Origin: Trichoplax adhaerens
Taxonomy: Eukaryota > Placozoa > Uniplacotomia > Trichoplacea > Trichoplacidae
DNA: 64,000 nt
Direction: 5' to 3'
Assembly (NCBI RefSeq): GCF_000150275.1
Contig: NW_002060966.1
Location: 289,156 to 353,155 of the forward strand
The translations under genes were made by a program, and so were the position numbers. The notes below the pieces were generated by a model that ran no database searches, had not been told where the DNA came from, and was given only the letters and a program-made list of their open reading frames with translations. This document shows positions 11,001 to 24,100 of this stretch, piece by piece (positions within the stretch are counted from its first letter, which is position 1; every line of letters begins with the position of its first letter).

Positions 11001-14000
11001 TCAGGTATTGTACGAGTTATTCTATATCATACGATTAGTTCCAGTAAATATTAAATTCGGTATATTAGTTTGCCTACCTGATAACGCTATCAAAGTCTTT
11101 GGCATTTTCATAAGCGCGAACTGCATCGCTATATTTACCATCAGCTTCCTTGGCCTTAGCATACTGAGCATGGATTTTAAGAGAAGAAACTTCAGGAAGT
11201 AATTCTCCCACTTTAGCCCTGTTATATTAAAATTATGCAATGAAAGAAAGTATCTCCTGAAATGCTAAAGCTTCCAAAGAACAATATTTTTTAAATATCC
11301 TGCTATTATACTAACCAGTTCTTGGTTCTAATATAGATGGTAGCAGCTTTATCGAAGTATTGGCCTTTCTCATATAAAGCTGCAGCCTCAGGAAATTGCT
11401 AATGTGTTGAAAAGAGAGTTAGAGATTTTCAGTTTATTACGTACGAAAGAGAAAATATTTAGAAATCTTATCTGCAGCTATACTAACTTTCATTCCTTCT
11501 AGCACAGTTGCGCATTCTCGACATAATTGACGATTTCCTGATTTTGCAGCTATACCAACGCCCCTACATTTCAACAAAGATCGATTTACTATTAGTCTAC
11601 GTCTTCCTGTACTATCTTACTAAATAAGATTATATTAGGCATAAAAAATAATTTTACCTTCGGATATCTCCTACACGGATAGCCATTCTTGCTACACCAG
11701 CAGTACAAATAGCATTATCTTCACTTTTCTAGTTAGGTTAAGTAATTGGAAACTCACGTTTAATTAATTCCTAGACACACGCTTCGAGTAAATTTTGATT
11801 TTGGCCGCTAACCTCATTATCGTTTGTTAATCCGTTCTCGTAGTTAACTAGTGCATTCGGATAATCGCCCCTGAAATTATATAAGGAAATTTTTACAATC
11901 AAATTTACCGATAGACGGCAAAGTGATATCGTTATGGTTTGATTTTTAACATGAAATTTTCTGACATATATTTGAACGAATGATATTACATGAATTCTAA
12001 TTGTTGCGCGTATTCCTTGGATATGTAAGCGACTTCTTCCTGCGAAAAGTTTTTGGCCAATTGCAATGCCTGATCCCAGTGATGTAAATCACATCGCATC
12101 TATGAATCAAATTATACTCTAAGAATGGCTATCGAAGTATTGATCGTATATTACGATAAATTTAAGTAATATTTAGTTATTTTAAACCTCTAAAGCCACT
12201 TTGGGATTATTTGATGTTAAAAAGAGATCCTATAGTTTAGTTAAATGGCTTCATAAGTGATAATCATTATAGAAGTTTTATTATTGATATTGTATGTAAA
12301 GTTTCAACCCCGGCAAAGACATCAATATTCTTTAAAAATTAGCTTACTTGGGCAAGATTATATTCTTCTAAGAATAGTGCCATGTGCCCAGCGAGTAAAT
12401 ATTTATTCTCAACATTCTATTTATTATTACGTGAGAATATAAAGCAAATTACATTTGTGAGGGTAAAAAAGATTTGATTCATAAATTAAATAAGGGCTTA
12501 CTTTTACACTCTCTAACGACAGGACCATCCCAACATCTTTCAGATGACGATAGACACGTACAGCTAGAGTGAAGAAACGTTGATACAGTAATAGTAAAGA
12601 TCGGCATTAATAGAGATCATAAAGCTTTCGATTTCGGTATGGTGCAGTGAATTCTAGAATAGCACTGCAGATGTACCTTCCTCAATTTCTAAATTCTGAA
12701 GCGCTGCTTTACCAATTTCTATCCAGAACTGTTTCTGACTTAGCTGGGTAGCAATATTCCAAGCATCTTTGAAACTATATATTCAATGCTTGGTCGTCAA
12801 GTTTAGCTCAATCTAAATTCTATCGAGCTAAAAGTCGAATGGACTTACCGTCTAAGAGAGAGGCATTGGGTAAGGGCAATTCTTAACTAACATAACGAGT
12901 TAAAAATTAGCGTTAAAACTAATCTTCTACTAGTTACAATAAACAACAAAATGAAGCTATATCAACATACTTCTTCTTCCACTAGTTCATCCAATCTACT
13001 GAATCGGCTATGGGTAGTCAAAACCACCCTGGCTGTCTGTAGGTTTTAAATAAATATCGATTAAAAATGAATGAAATAAACAATGAGTAATCGTTCTAAA
13101 AAATGTACCTTGCCATTCTGTGTTTGGCATATTACTTCCCCATCATACAAAAGAAATGGCACCTGATTGAATGGTAGCTTGGTTTTGCCAATTAATTTAC
13201 ATTCAGGGCCTATCATAGTTTTATTTAAAGCCAATTACAATTTAGACGATTTAAAAGTCTAAATTGAGTTTATAAAACATAAAGAGCTTGCTTTAAATGT
13301 TTAATTGGCAAATCTTACCAAAGATACTGTCGCTCCAATAAATATAAGTATACACGTTTTGATCGTCGTAGGTGCAAAACACTCCCTAAGTACAGCCATT
13401 TCAAATTAGATTTATTATTGTAAGCTTCTGCAACCGTTGGTAGAATAGTAAAAAGTTCAGAATAATAAATATTACTTTATCGCTGGGCCAGCTTTCCCAG
13501 AGTACGCCTTTAACGGTTGGAGAGAAATCTGGGATATCGACTGTTGCGTCATTGATCTGTAATGATTTAATATTAATAGAGTAAGAAAAATGATAAATCG
13601 AAAATAAAATATGACTCAAAATATATAATATAACTAAATCATATTCATTCTCACCGGATTATAAATAAAGCCATCATTCTTATCATCAATATAAATAAGT
13701 ATGGTTTCTGATGGATTACAGCAAACTTTGCGTATGCCTATTAATAAATAAAGCAAAGAAAGTCTAGTATACGATTTGAATACTCAGTTTTTAGTCTATT
13801 CTATTCTAATATTACCGATTCCATGGCGATATTCGTTAACAAATTTCCAATCTTCGATATAAAAGTATTGAATATTACCAGCCTAAAGGTGAAGTTAGAA
13901 ATAATTTGATATTATATGCAGAAATTACTAGGTCATATTGGTTGCAGATAACGAGATGATTTTAAAAATCTACTGTGATTGGATTATGAACCGAAATTCT

Positions 14001-17000
14001 TAATAATTTAACAATACAAGAGGCTGATTCGTTTTGCTATCTATGAAAGAAATTACTTAGACTTGTAAGTTAGAATCATGTCTACTAATTAACGACAGAA
14101 CAAGGTAATCTCATTAAATTGCTTAACAAATTGTTAATATTTTATCGTTGAAAAACTATCTGGACACTTTAATTTAAAGTGAAGACTGAAATAGCCCTAG
14201 CAATTATGTTAATAACAGTATGACATGAAATTGAGACGTTTGATTACGGGATCAGATTAATAGTCAAAGTAATAAATACCAGATATAATTATATGCTATA
14301 TTGAATTAACGTAATTAATGCTGCAGCAGTTTATTATAGCTGATAGGTTCTAAAATATTTAAAATTGATTACAGAACGAAAAGTCTAATAGACAGCTGAA
14401 ATGGGTTGTTATCTACTTACATCACTGCCATAGATAAGAAAATTTTTTGTTAAATCATAGCATGTGATGACAGTTTTATCATCTTCCTCAGGGAAAAGTT
14501 TAGTCTCTCGGTCATGCCCTAAACCACTTTCATCTGTTTCAATCTGTTTCGACATTGGTAAAGGTATTTTAGAGGGTTATTTATGTAGCAATTTTAATTA
14601 CTGATTACAGTAATTCAAAAATTGTTTAGCTATTACATTACCAAATGTAGTTGAATTTTGTTTTTAAGCATGGCAGCAGCATAATCAGAATTAAGGCGAA
14701 TAGTACTGACTGTACCCAAATAATCTTTCTCATTAAGTTTTTGGGGACCAGACTCTTCGAAATAGTAAAACCAGACTCGATTATTCATACCAACAGCTAA
14801 ATGGTATGGACCTAAGGCTATAAAGGAAGGCTCGACTTCAATATCGATTTTTAAAGAGTTTTCTTCCTGTAAATTATCATAATTATAGAGAATTGACGTT
14901 ATTGAAAATAGATGAATTTGGGCATGTATACCCATAATTCCATTGAAACAAGTAGGACTATCATATACATATCGAACGATAATTATAGATTACCTCATGA
15001 AAATTAGGTAGCACTGTTACTTCTAATAGCGATGTTAAATAAGCTAGACGCATCTCATAACCACAGCCAAGTACCGGAAGTCTTGTTAGGTGAACATGAA
15101 CATTACCTGAAATTGCGAAATTATATTTACAGTTATTTTCTCACTTTGACTAAATTATTTAGCATTGTTATCATAAATCTCGGTAGACCCTTTTGTGTAG
15201 CTATGGCAAGCAATTGGCCATCATCGGTCCATTCTAATTTCATCAAGTTATCTAGAAGAATAAAAGTGATAAGCTTTTACGTAAATAGTGCGGCGAGATA
15301 ATTAATTATATTATGGTGTTCCGTTTTATATTATTTATGAAACTCAAAAATACCCTTAGTAGAAATATTTTACCTTTTTCATCTTCAAGAGAAATGACTC
15401 CGTAAATTTCCTTCAAGTCAGATATATCGTGAATTTTAACACTATGTAGAAAGATAAAGATCGGTAGAATAATTGAGACGCATGTCTTTTAGAAATTTGT
15501 AAATGTAATAAAATTTAACTTGTTTTAATGTGGTTGTGATCATTGAAGTCAGAAAACTAGCATTAATTTTCACCTGGAATCACCGCATGAGGCTGCTTTA
15601 CCAAGAGAAAATGAGATACTAACTGAGCCAAGATAATCTTTAAAATCTCGGGTTTGAAATAATTCCTTCAATATCAGGAGAATCATTTTAATTGTTCTAC
15701 ATTGAAATTTAATTTATTGAACTTTTCATCTCTAAATCTCAAACTATTTGAAAACCTGTCCAATTTCCTTCATATGGGTAGAAATAACCACAAGGTAGCC
15801 ATTTGAGAACCCAATCATAATGTAGCCATCACCATACCTTTTAGAGTTATATAGATATTGTTAAAGATATTAACTACAGTAAAAGCCCGAATATTAGCAG
15901 ACTTACCATCGATAGGAGACAATGTTTCCGTATCTCGGCTTTAAATGCAAATATAGATACAAGAGTCACAAGGATTAATTTTAGAGCAAGTAATAGTATT
16001 CACTTCCACTTTAAATTATAAGCTATTGTTATACCTGAAAAGCCAACTCAATGGGATTATCTGGATCATCAATATTGAACAGAAATAGTGTCTTTTTAGC
16101 AATGATGACACTAACCTGTTTGATAGTAAAAAATCATACGATAGGTAATAATTAGAACCAGCCACATGTGATTATGTGAGGATGTTAACATTAAAGTTTG
16201 TTACCGTAGTTTCCTCGGTGTTACTTTTCCTTTCATCTGTTTTCATTGTCGAAAATTGTATATTTGATGGCTCCCCTCGAATTGCAGGCTGACATAAACA
16301 AAATTAGGATTGCATGATAAGCTTTGGATTGCTCATCAACCTTGGTAGTAATTTAGGTTATAGATTACCTGTCGAATTGTATCTCCGTCAACATTGCTGA
16401 TAGTGATAGTCTTATCTTCGGAGCCTAGGGCGATAAGATTCTGAAAACGAAATAGTTAGTCTTAATTGTTAAATCTTAATTCATAGCTAACATTATCATG
16501 CTACAATATATCTCAGTTCATAGTATGTAGTGATTGATTACATTTGAATTCCAAGCACCACATGTAATCTTTTTAGAATGCTTTCCCAGGATTGGAATTT
16601 TCCTAGAGAAAGACATGCAATCATCATTACAGAATATCCTATGCTAGTTCGTTAGTTGGTATCATAATGTTGTATGCTACAACTTTAAGAACCTTGATGT
16701 TTGATGATTATAAATTAATAAATTGCCCTTATTAGTTCCAATAGCTAGGGAATCCGCTACGGAAGACCAGGAAACAAAAGTTAATGAGTCCCTAAAGTAG
16801 TAATTGACAGAATATTTTATTGCACTTGCAAGGCAGATAGCTAGCTTTAAAATTAAAATAGTATCTAGTATTCAACATGTGCTATATAATTGTAGCAATA
16901 AAGTGTCAACAATATCGTTTAGCAAATCTGATAGCACATTTTTTTTACACGATATTTTTACCAGTTTAGTAGCAATTTACCGACACAGTGCAAGCTTTTA

Positions 17001-18490
17001 CTATAAAGCTGTTTATAGTTGAAATATCGCTACTAGTATGGATAAATAAATTGTGCTCAGAAATGAATTGATAAATGATTTATAGAATCATTTATAACAC
17101 TTTGTTGGATCTTGGCTGTGTTAATATTCAATTCAAAGTTTGTAAACTAACGAAATTAGAAATAAATTGTGCCTTTCGGTAGATTGTAATCAATCGATGA
17201 GAAAAATTTGAAACTTACTTTAAACCGCTGTCAACTTTACTGATTTTACGCGAATTTGCATCCCATAAGAAAATAACTCCTACAATTGATGAGAAAAGAA
17301 ATATTCTAATTTACATCTCTACATTAATAAAGGGTTATTCGTGTTTTTCTATTCTCCCCGTATAATCCAAATATATCATTGTGACCATAATATCCGAACA
17401 AAATAATTTAATAAGTCTCAATCACTTTAATACGACATCATGTCTATGTATGTAGTATATTAAAGTTGAAATAGTGAAGCTAATCAGCGATTAGTTTTAT
17501 ATTGATCACGTTCATAACGTAAACGAGCTAGTAGATCAAATAGGTGTCGTTGGAATAAATCGCTGAAGATAGTGTCGATAGACATGATTATTTCTCACCT
17601 CTAACAGTGTTATGATTATCCTCTCTTATTTACTCAGAAAATCACTTAAAAGATAATCCATGGTCACTTCGTAACATAAAATAATATTCTTACCCGATTT
17701 ATCTTGTATGATAGCCAAATTATCGCCATCTTTATCCCACGATATACCAGCACAAGCACTACAATAATAACATTGGTTCATGATCAACTCAATCGGAGGT
17801 TAAATCAATAATCATTGACGAGATAGACATGGGTTGGCAATGGATAAAATCGCTCACTAACCCGGGTAAACTGACTTCTTCTTTCACTTCTCCATGACGA
17901 TCATAAATATCAACAGAATGGACTGTTGTGCTAAATAAATAAGAAACAGAACTTAGTAGTCATCCATAAAGTTCTCCATTATGACGGATTGATCCTCGAC
18001 AAATTTATTCGTCTTCTACTCTTCATAAACATTTTCAATACTGATGACAGAATATTTGTAATTCTCAATGACAGGCGATCAAGTTAATATAGGTAACTAT
18101 TCCCATTGGCTTATCAATAAACCAATACTGTGATAATTCGCTGATCAAGCGCCAACATCGTTACGAAATCGACATGGAACCATCGATGAGCAAGCTTACT
18201 GAAGGTTTTCATTCATCGATTGTATACAAGCGCCTCAAAGTGAAGATTAGTATAGACTTACTTGCACGTTGCTAGGTAATTTCCCTGTTGAGGTTGCCAT
18301 GCAATTTTAGTAGTACCACTGGCCGTTTGGCTTTTCGAACTTAAGGTAAAGACTTTCTAAAATAGCATCAACAAGACGAAGAAGACATAGTCAGCCACTA
18401 GCGATCAACATCGATCGCCTTGGCAATAAAACATTCAAACTATTCCCATCCAATTTCATGCGATTGCCTCTATATCTCTCTCACCTTCAT
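8095..18490 (-). CDS. WDR19: WDR19 / IFT144, intraflagellar transport A-complex core protein
   Basis: This is a core subunit of IFT-A, which carries cargo from tip to base of cilia and brings membrane receptors into them. About 30 short exons match the family end to end. Exon 1 codes only Met-Lys (18485-18490). Next come 18262-18356, 17862-17930, 17694-17758 and 17219-17279, giving WD40 blades ([29 protein letters not shown]). Further exons hold [18 protein letters not shown]-type, [18 protein letters not shown] and [17 protein letters not shown]-type signatures, then [16 protein letters not shown] (13.5 kb). From ~13.1 to 8.74 kb is the helical TPR-like region, ending [20 protein letters not shown]. 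The C-terminus (8.69-8.1 kb) has zinc-binding pairs CPFC, CPDC, CPKC and CPMC. Length fits the ~1340-residue family. No break was seen in the exons I checked; some exons in the middle were not resolved base by base. Confidence 0.95.
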
Positions 18491-18950
18491 TTTGTTTCTC
18501 CTTCCTCTCGTCGCTATCTCTAGTCAAGTCCGTTATAACGGTCCAGCAGCCAATGAAATGGCGAGAAGTTCATTAGCGTTTTGTTTTTGTTAGTCGGAAT
18601 GTTTCCATCGTGGAATAGAGTGCATACTACTGTAGCTGCAGTGAAAAGTACTGTAACCCCGAGACCAGTAGACTCACTTCAACGCCAGTCCTAACCCTAT
18701 ATAGTGGTATATAAAATTTGGACAGACTTATTTCCTCTATGCAATTGAAGTCATAGTGAAAGGTGATCACCAGCAGTAAGCAGTTATTCTTCTTTGCGTT
18801 AAGCGGTGTTCCAAACAGTACATAGCTTAATGGAATAATGACTCTCTAAGGACTGTTTCTTGAACTCAACTTGGAGACGAGCCCAAACAGAACTATCAGG
18901 GCACGACGTCGGTTGCCTTGATTGAGACTATATCCTAGTAATACTATTGC
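18491..18950. promoter_or_regulatory. Shared upstream region of WDR19 and the 18.95-kb gene
   Basis: The 460 bp between the two divergent start codons hold a CCAAT word near 18550 (CAGCCAATGAAATGG) and TATATAGTGGTATATAAAA at ~18696. RFX X-boxes usually control IFT genes; I saw no clear X-box here by eye. Confidence 0.4.
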
Positions 18951-19550
18951 ATGGAGTCCGATGACAAGGATGATATAGCAAGACGAAAAGAAAGCAAATT
19001 AATGCGTCTAAAAATTAGCACCGATCGAATCCTCTTTAATACAGTATTAGCATTGCATCGATGTTCTGGACAGCTGACAGTCGATCTACGCAAGCGCTTC
19101 AGACCATTACTCGACTTGAGTATGGCACCGGCCAATCCGAGGAAGCCACTGTACGGACAGACAAACGGAATGAAGGATGATTGCTTCTACTGGGTAAAAC
19201 TTTCAGCTAATAGGAATGGGCACGAAATGAGAATGGAATCGAGTGCAAAACTAGTCGAGACTTCTTGCTATGAGTTTACTTACTGTATGTACTCCATGTA
19301 TTGCTTGTGAAGAGGATTGTGGGTCGATGTTGCCTCTGTGCTCTGCTAGTACAGTCGCTATTAAATACGACTAGACTAGGCAGCTAAAAGTCGATAGAGA
19401 TTGCTTGCTTTATCGGTTTCGATTCATCACCATAACAACAGTAGGATTGAAGAGAATGCAATCCACCGCAACAACTTTCATTTTAGCTCAGATGAACTTA
19501 TTCTTGATTTAGAGCCTGTGGATATCCCTAATACTTATAGCGATTTGTAA
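18951..19550 (+). CDS. Small unrecognised intracellular protein, two exons
   Basis: Exon 1 (18951-19193) codes 81 residues with an acidic-basic start (MESDDKDDIARRKESK), a helical stretch with Leu/Ile heptads, and PLYGQTNG near its end. It stops at a TGG|GTAAAA donor in phase 0. A second coding stretch ends at TAA 19548-19550 and reads IEENAIHRN, then SSDELILDLEPVDIPN. With an acceptor at 19396-19397 (GATAG) the frame joins in phase 0 for ~131 residues. That acceptor has a poor pyrimidine tract, so the join is provisional. No signal peptide or membrane helix is seen. I do not recognise the family; codon use is less AT-biased than the neighbouring noncoding DNA. It is divergent from WDR19 and may share its promoter. 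Confidence 0.5.
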
Positions 19551-20621
19551 TGAGGTTTTAATTTTTCGTAAGATTTTGAATATTCTAGTTTAACTCTGAC
19601 CTTACATGAAGCGATAGGGAATACCGATTCTTGTACAATAGAATTAGTTACGGTATACGCGGCTATATCGCGCTACTCAGGATAATGACTTTGATGTTAG
19701 AAATTCTATCTCGTATAGGCATGAAGTAGACAGTACAATAGCTTGATAAAGTACCGCTGGCTTGTCTTTATTGCTCTGATCTAGACTACTATAGGGATGA
19801 TTCTATACAATGATAGTGTAATACCTCGATCAATTAGGGTATACATTTTACTGAGGCGCTCCTACGACTTACTAGGGCAGCGATATAACATCATCAGATC
19901 ACAAGTGATAAGTATGAATGTTACGGATATCGCTGTTGCTCTGGAAAATTTCTAAGTGGATGTTTGGGCAACCATTTGAATATTTTAGTTTCCTATGATT
20001 ATTTGTATATTACAGTCAGTTGTCGATCAGTGATCTCTCAATGAACTTATAAACTAGATCAATCAACGAAATGATGGCTTAGACTGTTTGGGACATCCGT
20101 ACTCATCTATTCAGTGAATTTTTCTACCTAATTAAAATAAATGAGTTTGATTTGCTAATAGCTTGATTTCGTGCTCCGAAAATCTTGTTCATTCAATAGG
20201 GTTAGAATAATCAAAATATCTTATATATTTCTCAGTCCAAGTAAACAATATCGATTAAATCAGAAGAATAGACTACAATATCCGATGAGGACAAATAAGT
20301 GATTGAGTAGAAAATTGCTACACCGTTGTGTACTATTTAATAAAGCATCAATAAAACGGAAAGTATCAACTTATAAATACTACCTAACCAACCTAACAGA
20401 TGGATGAGCTATCAGAAAGAAATTTCAATTTATGCAGCTGATTTATTATTAAAGGAAAGGTTTCATATCATTAATGAATTAGAAATGTCTATATTTCAAT
20501 TAATTACATCGGACAATAAAAGTGATACTTTCACATTGGACAACTGATTGAATGAATCCATTAACGATTGGTCCATGCTAATATTTTGGTATTAAATGTG
20601 CAATCAAACAGTTATGACGAA
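19551..20621. other. Intergenic stretch with coding-like remnant
   Basis: No intact gene is seen. Around 19875-19975 is a sequence matching, in opposite orientation, the stretch at 44420-44545 left of receptor copy 2. In the matching frame it reads NVTDIAVALENF followed by a stop, against NVKDIAVALRNF in the other copy. This looks like a decayed coding fragment. Confidence 0.5.
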
Positions 20622-20910
20622 CACCTGCCTTGATATCATAACCAGATTGCATTATATATTACAATCTTTACTACCATGATAAAGTTTAAGATTTAGAATG
20701 GATGTTAGTTTTACTTGTAAGTTAATTTCAATTTATTTGGGTACAAACAATTGTCAATTACTTAACCCTATAAGCAAGAGGAAGTATGTTGTCATAAATT
20801 CTACTACGTAATCATGATCATTGTAAGAGATTCTAGTGAAAATGAAAATTTGAGGTGTGCCCATAAAAAAATAATTCTTTTACAGTCCAACATTAATTAT
20901 AGTGATCAAC

Positions 20911-20917
20911 TATAAAT
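20911..20917 (+). promoter_or_regulatory. TATA box of receptor copy 1
   Basis: TATAAAT lies 161 bp upstream of the start codon, inside a block conserved in copy 2 (45429-45435). A start about 30 bp downstream would place the uORF at 21040 in the 5' leader. Confidence 0.5.
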
Positions 20918-21039
20918 GAAAGACAGAGAAGGAATCAATTATCGCGATAATAGTCGACTGTAGCCAATCACAACAACACTTCAGTCTTGTTATTTCATTC
21001 TTGCAACAACATCCTAGTAGCTATCGAAGAGAACAGCTA

Positions 21040-21066
21040 ATGCGACTTATTGACACTTTCCTGTAA
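21040..21066 (+). promoter_or_regulatory. Eight-codon uORF of receptor copy 1
   Basis: ATG CGA CTT ATT GAC ACT TTC CTG TAA (MRLIDTFL) ends five bases before the receptor ATG. Copy 2 keeps the same length and spacing with a different stop (MRHIETFL, TGA). A uORF this close could limit or gate translation of the receptor. Function is inferred from position and retention. Confidence 0.5.
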
Positions 21067-21071
21067 TCAAA

Positions 21072-21138
21072 ATGTGGCTAAAATTGCTCATCCTTGGCTT
21101 TTCTACTTTCTTGATTTCCAAATCAGAATTTTTGACTC
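21072..21138 (+). CDS. Exon 1: signal peptide
   Basis: Codes MWLKLLILGFSTFLIS and a few more residues, a classic secretory leader, ending in phase 1 at CTC|GTAAGT. Copy 2 (45592-45658) differs at few positions. Confidence 0.85.
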
Positions 21139-24100
21139 GTAAGTTCTGTTATAAGGCATAATATGAATAACATGAAGAAAGCTTGATCCATTCTTAAATC
21201 ACTTATACCCTGTATTGAGCAAGCCGTATACGATATTTTTTTGTATTGATGAGATTTACCTGCTTTTACAGTAAACAAATGAATATTTTATTCAAAGCAA
21301 GCTAAATTTTTCTAATGTAATAGATATATCTTCTAGCTGCTGAAAATTTGACAGTATTTAAAATATAACTCTTCAATGCTTATTCACTAATGGAGCTAAA
21401 ATATTGATGAAAAGTAGGATTTCATTACATCATCTATTAGTAGTTATGCACGTGTACCGATAGACACTAGGCAACACACTAGCAAATAGTACATTAAAAT
21501 TCTAATTACTTCTTGAAGATGCATTAAGAGTGATTAGGGATCGCTATTAATCTCAATGACTTGGCTTAGCGAAAATTCTTATATTACTTTTAAGAAACAA
21601 ATTTCAGTAAATTATATTCTGTTATCAATGTTTAATAGACAAAATTTGTTAATATACTGAAAATCTTTGTTAGTCAATTTGAAAATGCGATATCATGGCA
21701 TTTCTATCCGCAACATCTAAAATTAGGAATACAGATTCAGATTACTATTAGCTTTATTTTCATTTACTTTTAAACATAAGGTTGTATTGGTAGGATGTTA
21801 AATTGCTTTGAGTTTACTTTCAATAAAATAAGAAAACTGGTCGGCAGTCACTTAAGGTCTATTACCACACAATGGGTGCCACTTTCTTTGACAAGAGAAA
21901 TAAAATCAAGCCGATCTTCTATCTTAAAGTAAATTGAATCGATCTTGCTTGATTAGTATATTGTATACTAGACAGAAACTGAGATTTAATATAGTCTTTC
22001 TACATCTGGTATCTAGTATTGCATCAGAATAGGGGTTTAATGGTATAGAATGATAACGATTGTCCAATAATGTGATAAGAAAGCGATGAATCAAGATTTA
22101 GCCTTAGTTCTTTATGCAAGATAGGTACGCCACACGGAAAAATTGCATCAGATGTTGTTGTAATTTTGCTCGTTAATGACTAGTACTATTTTCCTAGTGA
22201 TTGAAACACGTAATAGGTACCTAATATCATTTCAATTCCTAAGATTAATGCTTAAAAATACTTAATGAAATTAAATATATGTAGACTAAATTGAAAGCTG
22301 GATTTGATGTAAAGTCGATTTTGGTAAAAATTATGAGATATAGAATAAAAATTCTCTTTCTGCACTTCGTTCAATGTAGTGCAGTAAAGTTTATAGATAC
22401 TTGTATGTCTACCCCAAGCTATATTCATTTTAACATTGCTATTAAATAAATTTCTAGCATTATATTTCTTACTAATAGTCAAATTTTAGAATATAAAGCA
22501 AAAATATAGATAAATTCAGCATATGCTCTAAGATCCTAATTTAGGTTTATGTTGTGGGGTATTGCTAACAGTAATGGTAACAAACGTAATTACTATTGAT
22601 TTTGGAAATAAAAAATAGGTTTTAATGGTATCTTTACTTACATCTATCAAGTTTAATGCATATTTTGATTCCTTAGGTAAAATATTTTGATATTTCTACA
22701 TTGTGGTTCTTTCCAAATTGACTAAAATGCCTAACTACAATTCTCTCAACGCTTACTAGTCTACAAAAATGAGTAATTCCTCGTATTGATGAAAATAAAC
22801 AAATTATCATACCCTACAATATGGATTGTTTAATTTGATGATAATTTGTGGGAAAAGTTTGTACCGAAAATTAAAAGTATTATATTTAACTTCTTTCTAT
22901 ACTGAAATAATGGTAGATGGGCTTGTAAATGTCTGTCTGCGATGGGAAATATGAAATCTCGGGAGATATTGAGTGTATTTAAATTAACGCTTAAGTTTCT
23001 GACGCACTAAACAAATTGCTATACTCTACAATACTGAATTAGCATACTGGTACATATGCTTATAAATATTCGCCTAAGGTGGATAATACAAAATTTCCGG
23101 AGATGCTGAGTGTACTTAAATTTACGCCTAAGTTTTTAGCGCGGTAAATAATATTAATTAATTCTATATTTAAAAATACTATATTTTAATCATCTAGCTT
23201 TCATAATTTGTTGGATTCATTTCTATCTCCTACAGTCATATGTAATAGACAGTTATTTCCCTATATTACTGAAAGCTAATTATTATTACTTAAATATAAT
23301 TTTAATTACTAATGGTAACTCATCTCATTTAGAGCGAGTAGATTTATTATTTTTTAAGAACTAGACTTTATTTTTTCGACATTTTCTCACATATTATAAG
23401 CGGTAAATCAATTAACGGATCTGATACGATTTCTTATTTTGATACTACTTATTAGGTTGCTAAACGTTCCAATTAGATGGAATAAAATGACAACAAGTTA
23501 AGCAACTACTATAGGATATAATAAATCTATTAAATCATTTCGTTTTAAATATCGAGAATTGGAAAATAATCATTTTTCTTCTGAAAATATCTGCAATTCA
23601 ACGTTCACTTACTTATTATCCTTCATTATCCTAAAATCGATCTCGTATCGATTCAGCTATAAAATCATATCTTATCACCAGCTGTATATCTCGACTAGAT
23701 CGCAATTGATTACTCTGCCATTGGTACGATATTTCTGCATTGATACGTAAAACTAGGCTCGGATTAATTAACAGGTTTAACAAACCTAATTAATTTTATT
23801 TTAACGTTCCTATCGCTGGCTCTATCAGAATAGATAGAAAGAACAAAGCACTATTATTACTATTATGAAAAGAACATAATTTTACTCAATTTTAATAATT
23901 AGCATGTCGCAGTAGTCGATTTATTATAATTGTTTACGGAATAATTAATAAATAATCGTAATCTTGCTCCTAGTGAGAATACTTACAGTGCTATGCAATA
24001 TTTTCCGCATTAGTATTTTCACGGAAACTATAATACAATTTCTTTTGTAGCAAAGCTTTATACCAAGATTACGCAACTTCTATATTTAGTCGCGCCATAG

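Noticed and set aside
8738-18361. Plus-strand open frames such as 11008-11202, 12257-12442, 15032-15301 and 16804-17022
   Set aside because: They overlap exons or introns of the minus-strand WDR19 gene and have no splice or family support.
18944-19135. Minus-strand 63-codon frame
   Set aside because: Antisense shadow of the plus-strand exon at 18951-19193.
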